Assembly (NCBI RefSeq): GCF_029227915.1
Contig: NC_079883.1
Location: 30,940,001-31,004,000 of the forward strand
DNA length: 64,000 bases
Direction of reading: 5' to 3'
Source of the DNA: Hydractinia symbiolongicarpus
Lineage: Eukaryota; Cnidaria; Hydrozoa; Anthoathecata; Hydractiniidae
The notes beneath the pieces are model-generated. The model was not told the origin of the DNA, did no database searches, and worked only from the letters and a program-made list of their open reading frames with translations. A program made the translations under genes and the position numbers. Positions 21,001-28,404 of the stretch are shown one piece after another (the stretch's first letter is position 1; each line of letters opens with the position of its first letter).

Positions 21001-22749
21001 TTTGATTTCATTGCTGTGATGTGATTGGCTGGAATAATGACTTCTGTACCCAAATTTTTAATGATAGTATTTCTGTCACTTTCTTCCATAGACTTTAGCA
21101 GTGCTGTGGTCTGTTTTGTGACAGATTGGGTTTCTTCACCAGACATCAGATGGATTAACTCCTTGGCTGTATTTGCTCTTTTCCGCACATTCCTTTCACA
21201 TGTTTCATCAGAAGACTTGCGAGGAATTCTAATGGGTGTTATTGTCAATGGCTAAAATATGGAACATATGTTATTAATTTGTTTTATGTAAAATGTAATA
21301 TTACTATTAAAATTATCATATTGTTACAGACAATTATGTGTACATTATTTTTAATATAACATAGCATAGTTTTGTATTTTTGTATAAAGTAGTTATACAC
21401 ATTTTTTATATAAGATCACTTAACGATGTAGACGCCTTAGCATTTAGGGTGGGCACATCAAAATTTTAGTAAATCTCCTAATATATAGAATGGTTTTTAT
21501 TGACCCCCAAAACTTCCTATATTCTGTGACCCCTCTAGCCACTTACTTATATTTATTATTATTTTTAATTATTTACTCTGAACATTTTAAAATTTGTCTT
21601 GTTCTTATTATGGCTTGTTTTTTGTATAAAAAATGTGTATAAGAAACATTTCACTGGAATTGTAAAAAAATGATAACCTAGGTATGCACATATATAGACA
21701 TATACAAAAGCAACTTATTTTCAGTTTTGATTTCAGCCTTAAAATTGCTAAGATCAAAATTTTTTGCTTTATCAGCCGTTTGAAAATCAGTTGCTTGTTA
21801 AAAAAAGTCAATGTCAAATCACTTTTACTGAGTCCACTCCATACATAAGTAATCTTACTTGTGAACTTCCACTGGGCAATTGGACAGTTTTATTCGGCAA
21901 GTTTGACTGCTGCATTTTTATTCCAACCACATGAGCAATGCATTCTTCTACCTTTTTCGGTACAGGCTTGGAAGGGCTCAACTGCATCATCTCTAGTGTT
22001 GTAAATGACAATGCTGGAGAGCATGTGTGCGATTGTGCAGACAGCAGTTTAAATGAACAACCACATGTTCCCTTGACAACTCGTGTGTTTAAAATCCTGG
22101 AAATGCACAAACCAGGCGAGACATCCCCGGGTGTTGTTGGGATGCTGCAGGTGGGACATCTATTTGAATTTTCCAACCAATTTGTTAAACACAAGGCACA
22201 AAACACGTGGTTACATTGGTTTATCATTAATGGCCTTTTTAAAATATTGCTACACAAAGCACAAATCAGATGTTCCCAGTTGCCTTCACTGATATTTATG
22301 TCTGAGAGAACGTTTCCACTATAGTCAAAAAGTTCAGAGGTTTTTCTGTAAATTTTATTAAGTTCTAGGGGTGTCCAAGTTTTTTCTGCGGAATCCACAG
22401 CTTTGTGTGTTGGGTTACCACCGCCCCTTCTTTTCATAGGTTTGCCACCTCTCTTTTTTTGTGCACTTAATATGCATGTTTTGCACTCGGTGTCTTTATG
22501 TGTATACCATTTAACAGGCACAATAGCGGTAGCTGAGTCACGTTTTAGGACATTACTTATTGTAGCAAAGCACGAGTGACAGAATTTTTTTGGGTGAATG
22601 CCTGCCCGATCAGAATAAAAATCAGCTCTGAAAATACTGTCCAAGTTCTTTATGTGCTCTTGGACAATATGTGATCGTCCAGGCAGAGTGTTTCCACATA
22701 TTCGACACAGCTTGTTCAACCGAGCTAGGTGTAAATCCCCAGTAGCCAT
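17926..22749 (-). CDS. RAG1-like transposase with N-terminal RING finger, nine exons, copy 1
   Basis: Predicted DDE transposase (cut-and-paste, nuclear). Exons in coding order: 22749-21859, 21251-20594, 20427-20269, 19702-19500, 19416-19050, 18857-18745, 18663-18474, 18364-18221, 18098-17926. They total 2898 bp, 965 residues plus TAA, and every junction uses GT..AG with matching phase. The start is the first ATG in the exon, in good context (AAG ATG G). Seen: cysteine/histidine pairs C15/C18, H52/C57/C60, H84/C89/C92; RING C163-C201; a C229/C231/H241/C243 finger; D485 in GGDHGG; D555 in MYGDYEFLC; C574-x2-C577; coiled coil ~686-752; H885-x4-H890; E911 in QGGESLHH; basic tail ~953-964. RAG1 knowledge: D600, D708, E962 catalyse and C727, C730, H937, H942 bind zinc. 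The second-acid-to-CxxC distance (19) and His-His distance (5) are identical here. Family is inferred and splicing is hand-predicted. The gene appears unbroken. Confidence 0.85.
18221..18364 (-). CDS. Transposase exon 8 (copy 1): His-x4-His zinc ligands
   Basis: Codes residues 861-908 plus one base. The SPKLHMLEDHVTEF block holds H885 and H890, five residues apart as H937 and H942 are in RAG1. It ends in GFGFYGEQ. The acceptor is TTCTAG/AA and the donor CAAG/GTAAAC. Confidence 0.82.
18474..18663 (-). CDS. Transposase exon 7 (copy 1)
   Basis: Codes residues 798-860 plus one base. It is a helical-looking linker (begins KENIQNLTSS, ends SCEEILAL) with no recognisable catalytic residue. The acceptor is CTATAG/AAA and the donor TTTAG/GTGAGA. 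Confidence 0.78.
18745..18857 (-). CDS. Transposase exon 6 (copy 1): RQAYHGQSFIGNHVHKL block
   Basis: Codes residues 760-797. It is too short to stand out as an open frame but is bounded by good splice sites (TTTTAG/GTG and AAAG/GTTTGT) with phases that match exons 5 and 7. It contains the His-rich block at ~779-795. Confidence 0.8.
19050..19416 (-). CDS. Transposase exon 5 (copy 1): conserved PGLHISLG block and coiled coil
   Basis: Codes residues 638-759 plus one base. It opens with VCIPGLHISLGVY, a conserved-looking block. It is followed by an acidic stretch and about 67 residues of Leu/Ile heptads rich in Lys, Glu and Gln (about 686-752), an insert predicted to form a coiled coil. The acceptor is TTTTAG/GTC and the donor G/GTATGA. 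Confidence 0.83.
19500..19702 (-). CDS. Transposase exon 4 (copy 1): CxxC zinc ligands
   Basis: Codes residues 570-637. The acceptor TTTAG/GG completes Gly570 and is followed by RHSCLFC (C574 and C577), 19 residues after D555 as in RAG1. The donor is CAA/GTATAC, phase 0. Confidence 0.83.
19846..20382 (-). repeat. 179-bp tandem triplication across the exon 3/intron 3 border, copy 1
   Basis: Three consecutive units of 179 bp (19846-20024, 20025-20203, 20204-20382) that look identical. Each holds 114 bp of exon 3, its splice donor and 65 bp of intron. The unit nearest the gene's 5' end is the functional exon end. The other two lie inside intron 3 as dead exon fragments. The same triplication is present in the second transposon copy. 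Confidence 0.95.
20269..20427 (-). CDS. Transposase exon 3 (copy 1): second catalytic Asp
   Basis: Codes residues 517-569 plus one base of codon 570. The acceptor is AATTAG/GG and the donor AATG/GTAAAT. It contains FRVFMYGDYEFLCAMYG with D555. The last 114 bp of this exon and its donor are repeated twice more downstream in intron 3 (179-bp triplication). Those copies lack an acceptor that would keep the frame open, so only the first donor gives the full protein. Confidence 0.82.
20594..21251 (-). CDS. Transposase exon 2 (copy 1): DNA-binding region and first catalytic Asp
   Basis: Codes residues 298-516 plus the first base of codon 517. The acceptor is TTTTAG/CCA and the donor GAAG/GTAACA. 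A basic segment RNVRKRANTAKE (~316-327) sits where RAG1 has its nonamer-binding domain; equivalence is a guess. HVKIGGDHGGNSFKMAYQ near the end contains D485, the proposed first catalytic acid. Confidence 0.85.
21252..21858 (-). other. Intron 1 of the transposase gene, copy 1
   Basis: A 607-bp AT-rich intron with GTAAGA donor and TTTTAG acceptor. A 69-codon open frame at 21608-21817 (minus strand) has no recognisable domain and lies wholly inside the intron; I do not call it a gene. Nothing else is seen. Confidence 0.7.
21859..22749 (-). CDS. Transposase exon 1 (copy 1): N-terminal zinc region and RING finger
   Basis: Codes residues 1-297. The frame is also open upstream of the ATG to 22806 without another ATG. 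The RING pattern is C-x2-C-x12-C-x-H-x2-C-x2-C-x10-C-x2-C (residues 163-201), the C3HC4 class usually linked to ubiquitin ligase activity, which vertebrate RAG1 also carries. A Lys/Arg/Gly-rich stretch (about 98-112) lies between the first zinc region and the RING and could be a nuclear signal. The donor is CAA/GTAAGA; the open frame runs 14 codons past it to a stop. Confidence 0.88.
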
Positions 22750-23182
22750 CTTGAACTTTAACAAAAATTTTGAAAAAAAAGTACCTAATGTTTGATACAA
22801 TATCAATTCGTAATGTACTGATACACCTACAGTTCTTTTTTTATTCGTATCTCGTAACTATCTTGGAATGATTTTTATAAAAATTATCTGTGGGATAACT
22901 TCGTATCTGAAAATATTTTGCTTTAAGTTGGCATGGTGTCCACAGTCTTCAAAATGGAGGTTGAAAGTTTTTGTTTTGTTTTAGCTAGGCAACAAGCGAA
23001 TAGCTTTGTATTTGAATTAATCTTATTGGTATAGGACTATATTTTATTTAAACCACTTAGTTTCCAGTCCTTAAGTTGGTTTATGTGATTAAAATGCCTA
23101 TTAAACCTGGTGCTAGCTACCCTAAAATTTGTTTACTTTTAAGCGCAACTCGCCCCAGTCCTTATTTTAAATTTTTTTTTGA
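22750..23182 (-). promoter_or_regulatory. 5' flank of the transposase gene, copy 1
   Basis: 433 bp between the start codon and the right inverted repeat, which must hold the transposase promoter and 5' untranslated region if the element is autonomous. It is AT-rich, with no open frame of note. No clear TATA box or initiator could be fixed by eye, so the transcription start is unknown. Confidence 0.45.
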
Positions 23183-23229
23183 CATGCGCAGTCTGAGTTT
23201 CCGAAATCTCGCTAGCTGAAACAGCCGTG
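23183..23229 (-). repeat. Right terminal inverted repeat, long-spacer form
   Basis: Read on the minus strand from 23229: outer block CACGGCTGTTTCAG (23229-23216), a 13-bp spacer (23215-23203), then inner block GGAAACTCAGACTGCGCATG (23202-23183). It is the partner of the left repeat but has 10 bp more between the two blocks. This end lies on the 5' side of the transposase gene. Confidence 0.9.
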
Positions 23230-23233
23230 ATAT
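23230..23233. other. Target site duplication, right (ATAT)
   Basis: ATAT directly follows the right inverted repeat and continues into satellite GGGCCAAGCCCGGG. Confidence 0.8.
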
Positions 23234-24540
23234 GGGCCAAGCCCGGGATTTACGGGAAATCGCGGGTTTTTGTTTGCCGGCGATTAAACCTCTTTCATTA
23301 AGCGTCTTATCAAAAATGAACACATTTTTGGAAACTACAAGTCTCATGCGTTTTAGTGGTGAAAAAATTTTTTAAAAAATCGTTTGGGAAATGAGTTTAC
23401 TCCATGGATATTTTCTTGGTATACTTTTGACTATACGGGCCAAGGCCGACATTTACGGGAAATCGCGGTTTTTCGTTTGCCGGCGATTAAACTTCTTTTA
23501 TTTAGTGTCTCATCAAAAATGAAAACATTTTTGAAAACTACAAGTCTCATGCGTTTTAGTGGTGAAAAGATAAATTAAAAAATCGTTTTGGAAATGAGTT
23601 TACTCACAGGGTACTTTCTTTGTATACATTCGACTACACGGGCCAAGCCCGGGATTTACGGGAAATCGCGGGTTATCGTTTGCTGGCGATTAAGCCACTT
23701 TCACTAAGCGTCTCATCAAAAATGAAAACATTTCTGAAAACTACAAGTCTCATGCGTTTTAGTGGTGAAAAAATAATTTAAAAAATCGTTCGGGAAATGA
23801 GTTTACTCCCTGGATACTTTCTTTGTATACTTTTGACTATACGGGCCGAGTCCGGGATTTACGGGAAGTTGCGGGTTTTTGTTTGCCGGCGATTAAAATT
23901 CTTTTATTCAGCGTCTTATCAAAAATGAAAACATTTTTAAAAACTACAAGTCTCATGGGCTTTAGTGGTGAAATAATAATTTAAAAAATCGTTCGGGAAA
24001 TGAGTTTACACCCTGGGTACTTTCTTTGTATACTTTTGCGTATACGGGCCGAGTCTGGGGTTTACGGGAAATGGCGGGTTTTCGTTTGCCGGCGATTAAA
24101 CTTCTTTTATTCAGCGTCTCACCAAAAATGAAAACATTTTTAAAAACTACAAGTCTCATGGGCTTTAGTGGTGAAATAATAATTTAAAAAATCGTTCTGG
24201 AAATGAGTTTACACCCTGGGTACTTTCTTTGTACACTTTTGACTATACGGGCCGAGTCCGGTATTTACGGGAAGTCGCAGGTTTTCGTTTGCCGGCGATT
24301 AAACTTCTTTTATTCAGCGTCTCATCAAAAATGAAAACATTTTTGAAAACTACAAGTCTCATGCGTTTTAGTGGTGAAAAAATAATTTAAAAAATCGTTC
24401 GGGAAATGAGTTTACTCCCTGGGTACTTTCTTTGTATACTTTTGATTATACGGGCCGAGTCCGGGGTTTACGGGAAATGGCGGGTTTTCGTTTGCCGGCG
24501 ATAAAACTTCTTTTATTCAGCGTCTCATCAAAAATGAAAA

Positions 24541-26164
24541 CATTTTTGAAAACCACAAGTCTCATGCGTTTTAGTGGTGAAAAAATAATATAAAAAATCG
24601 TTCGGGAAGTGAGTTTACTCCCTGGGTACTTTCTTTGTATACTTTTGACTATACGGGCCAAACCCGGGATTTACGGGAAATGGCGGGTTTTCGTTTGCCG
24701 GCGATTAAACTTCTTTTATTCAGCGTCTCATCAAAAATGAAAACATTTTTGAAAACCACAAGTCTCATGCGTTTTAGTGGTGAAAAAATAATATAAAAAA
24801 TCGTTCGGGAAATGAGTTTACACTCTGGGTACTTTCTTTGTATACTTTTGAGTATACGGGCCGAGTCAGGGATTTACGGGAAATCGCAGGTTTTCGTTTG
24901 CCGGCGATTAAACTTCCTTCATTCAGCGTCTCATCAAAAATGAAAACATTTTAGAAAACTACAAGTCTCATGCGTTTTAGTGGTGAAAAAATAATTTAAA
25001 AAATCGTTCGGGAAATGAGTTTACTCCCTGGATACTTTCTATATATACTTTTGATTATACGAGCCGAGTCCGGGGTTTACGGGAAATGGCGGGTTTTCGT
25101 TTGCCGGGGATTAAACTTCTTTTATTCAGCGTCTCATCAAAAATGAAAACATTTTGAAAAACTACAAGTTCCATGGGCTTTAGTGGTGAAATAATAATTT
25201 AAAAAATCGTTCTGGAAATGAGTTTACACCCTGGGTACTTTCTTTGTACACTTTTGACTATACGGGCCGAGTCCGAGATTTACGGGAAGTCGCAGATTTT
25301 CGTTTACCGGCGATTAAACTTCTTTTATTCAGCGTCTCATCAAAAATGAAAACATTTTTGAAAACCACAAGTCTCATGCGTTTTAGTGGTGAAAAAATAA
25401 TATAAAAAATCGTTCGGGAAGTGAGTTTACTCCCTGGGTACTTTCTTTGTATACTTTTGACTATACGGGCCAAACCCGGGATTTACGGGAAATGGCGGGT
25501 TTTCGTTTGCCGGCGATTAAACTTCTTTTATTCAGTGTCTCATCAAAAATGAAAACATTTTTGAAAACTACAAGTCTCATGCGTTTTAGTGGTGAAAAAA
25601 TAATATAAAAAATCGTTCGGGAAATGAGTTTACACTCTGGGTACTTTCTTTGTATACTTTTGAGTATACGGGCCGAGTCAGGGATTTACGGGAAATCGCA
25701 GGTTTTCGTTTGCCGGCGATTAAACTTCCTTCATTCAGCGTCTCATCAAAAATGAAAACATTTTAGAAAACTACAAGTCTCATGCGTTTTAGTGGTGAAA
25801 AAATAATTTAAAAAATCGTTCGGGAAATGAGTTTACTCCCTGGATACTTTCTATATATACTTTTGATTATACGAGCCGAGTCCGGGGTTTACGGGAAATG
25901 GCGGGTTTTCGTTTGCCGGGGATTAAACTTCTTTTATTCAGCGTCTCATCAAAAATGAAAACATTTTGAAAAACTACAAGTTCCATGGGCTTTAGTGGTG
26001 AAATAATAATTTAAAAAATCGTTCTGGAAATGAGTTTACACCCTGGGTACTTTCTTTGTACACTTTTGACTATACGGGCCGAGTCCGAGATTTACGGGAA
26101 GTCGCAGATTTTCGTTTACCGGCGATTAAACTTCTTTTATTCAGCGTCTCATCAAAAATGAAAA
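24541..26164. repeat. Higher-order repeat, two copies of 812 bp (4 monomers)
   Basis: Variants recur 812 bp apart: AACCACAAGTCTCATG (24551 and 25363), ACACTCTGGGTAC (near 24829 and 25641), and CTATATATACTTTTG (near 25039 and 25851). The same block is present at +15158 in the segmental copy (about 39699-41322). Confidence 0.8.
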
Positions 26165-26608
26165 ACATTTTTGAAAACTACAAGTCTCGTGCGTTTTAGT
26201 GGTGAAAAAATAATTTAAAAAATCGTTCGGGAAATGAGTTTACTCCCTGGGTACTTTCTTTGTATACTTTTGACTATACGGGCCAAGCCCGGGATTTACG
26301 GGAAATGGCGGGTTTTCGTTTGCCGGCGATTAAACTTCTTTTATTCAGTGTCTCATCAAAAATGAAAACATTTTTGAAAACTACAAGTCTCATGGGCTTT
26401 AGTGGTGAAATAATAATTTAAAAAATCGTTCGGGAAATGAGTTTACACCCTGGGTACTTTCTTTGTATACTTTAGACTATACGGGCCGAGTCCGGGATTT
26501 ACGGGAAATCGCAGGTTTTCGTTTGCCGGCGATTAAACTTCTTTCATTCAGCGTCTCATCAAAAATGAAAACATTTTTGAAAACTACAAGTCTCATGCGT
26601 TTTAGTGG

Positions 26609-28404
26609 TGAAATAATAATTTAAAAAATCGTTTGGGAAATGAGTTTACACCCTGGGTACTTTCTTTGTATACTTTAGACTATACGGGCCGAGTCCGGGA
26701 TTTACGGGAAATCGCAGGTTTTCGTTTGCCGGCGATTAAACTTCTTTCATTCAGCGTCTCATCAAAAATGAAAACATTTTTGAAAACTACAAGTCTCATG
26801 CGTTTTAGTGGTGAAAAAAAAATTAAAAAATCGTTCGGGAAATGAGTTTACTCCCTGGGTACTTTCTTTGTATACATTCGACTATACGGGCCAAGCCCGG
26901 GATTTACGGGAAATCGCGGGTTTTCCTTTGCCCGCGATTAAACTTCTTTTATTCAGCGTCTCATCAAAAATGAAAACATTTTTGAAAACTACAAGTGTCA
27001 TGCGTTTTAGTGGTGAAAAAATAATTTAAAAAATCGTTCGGAGAAATGAGTTTACTCCCTGGGTACTTTCTTTGTATACTTTTGATTATACGGGCCGAGT
27101 CCGGGGTTTACGGGAAATGACGGGTTTTCGTTTGCCGGCGATTAAACTTCTTTTATTCAGCGTCTCATCAAAAATGAAAACATTTTTGAAAACTACAAGT
27201 CTTATGCGTTTTAGTGGTGAAAAGATAATTTAAAAAATCGTTCTGGAAATGAGTTTACTCACAGGGTACTTTTTTTGTATACATTCGACTATATGGGCCA
27301 AGCCCGGGATTTACGGGAAGTCGCGGGTTTTCGTTTGTCGGAGATTAAACCTCTTTCATTAAGCGTCTCCTCAAAAATGAGAACATTTTTGGAAACTACA
27401 AGTCTCATGCGTTTTAGTGGTGAAAAAAATTTTTAAAAAATCGTTCGGGAAATGAGTTTACTCCCTGGGTACTTTCTTTGTATACTTTTGACTATACGGG
27501 CCAAGGCTTTAGTGGTGAAATAATAATTTAAAAAATCGTTCGGGAAATGAGTTTACACCCTGGGTACTTTCTTTGTATACTTTAGACTATACGGGCCGAG
27601 TCCGGGATTTACGGGAAATCGCAGGTTTTCGTTTGCCGGCGATTAAACTTCTTTCATTCAGCGTCTCATCAAAAATGAAAACATTTTTGAAAACTACAAG
27701 TCTCATGCGTTTTAGTGGTGAAAAAAAAAATTAAAAAATCGTTCGGGAAATGAGTTTACTCCCTGGGTACTTTCTTTGTATACATTCGACTATACGGGCC
27801 AAGCCCGGGATTTACGGGAAATCGCGGGTTTTCCTTTGCCCGCGATTAAACTTCTTTTATTCAGCGTCTCATCAAAAATGAAAACATTTTTGAAAACTAC
27901 AAGTGTCATGCGTTTTAGTGGTGAAAAAATAATTTAAAAAATCGTTCGGAGAAATGAGTTTACTCCCTGGGTACTTTCTTTGTATACTTTTGATTATACG
28001 GGCCGAGTCCGGGGTTTACGGGAAATGACGGGTTTTCGTTTGCCGGCGATTAAACTTCTTTTATTCAGCGTCTCATCAAAAATGAAAACATTTTTGAAAA
28101 CTACAAGTCTTATGCGTTTTAGTGGTGAAAAGATAATTTAAAAAATCGTTCTGGAAATGAGTTTACTCACAGGGTACTTTTTTTGTATACATTCGACTAT
28201 ATGGGCCAAGCCCGGGATTTACGGGAAGTCGCGGGTTTTCGTTTGTCGGAGATTAAACCTCTTTCATTAAGCGTCTCCTCAAAAATGAGAACATTTTTGG
28301 AAACTACAAGTCTCATGCGTTTTAGTGGTGAAAAAAATTTTTAAAAAATCGTTCGGGAAATGAGTTTACTCCCTGGGTACTTTCTTTGTATACTTTTGAC
28401 TATA
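26609..28404. repeat. ~898-bp tandem repeat joined out of monomer register at 27507
   Basis: Marker TTTTCCTTTGCCCGCG occurs at 26931 and 27829, 898 bp apart, which is 4.4 monomers. At 27501-27510 the sequence GGGCCAAG runs directly into GCTTTAGTGGTG, skipping the central ~117 bp of a monomer and leaving a partial unit of about 86 bp. All other junctions I examined keep the 203-bp register. The same junction is at 42659-42668. Confidence 0.85.

Larger units (their letters stand above)
17098..23229 (-). mobile_element. RAG1-like (N-RAG-TP/Chapaev-related) DNA transposon, copy 1
   Basis: A 6,132-bp non-satellite block interrupts a monomer at ATAT and is flanked by that tetranucleotide on both sides (17094-17097 and 23230-23233). 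Removing the element and one ATAT restores a normal monomer (CATTCGACTATATGGGCC). The ends are inverted CACGGCTGTTTCAG, followed by a second inverted block. Inside is one nine-exon gene on the minus strand for a RAG1-like transposase, plus non-coding flanks of ~0.8 kb (left) and ~0.5 kb (right). A 4-bp duplication and CAC termini fit the Chapaev group better than Transib, which makes 5-bp GC-rich duplications. The RING domain resembles the Aplysia N-RAG-TP element. The exact family name is an inference. The element looks complete and potentially autonomous. Confidence 0.9.

Noticed and set aside
21608-21817. 69-codon minus-strand open frame
   Set aside because: It lies entirely in intron 1, is AT-rich and low in complexity, and no domain is seen.
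21938-22324. Plus-strand open frames of 128 and 69 codons opposite transposase exon 1, and of 66 and 76 codons opposite exon 2
   Set aside because: They are antisense shadows of the Cys-rich coding exons, with no domain and no start or splice context of their own.
17098-23229. Two independent insertions of the same transposon
   Set aside because: Identical insertion point in the same monomer variant and matching satellite over several kilobases on both sides at one fixed offset show duplication of a single insertion.
17098-23229. Retrotransposon or endogenous virus
   Set aside because: No reverse transcriptase, protease, integrase or long terminal repeats; the inverted ends, 4-bp target duplication and RAG1-like core indicate a DNA transposon.
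17098-23229. Transib or ProtoRAG assignment
   Set aside because: Both usually make 5-bp GC-rich target duplications, and ProtoRAG carries a second, RAG2-like gene. Here the duplication is ATAT and only one gene is present.
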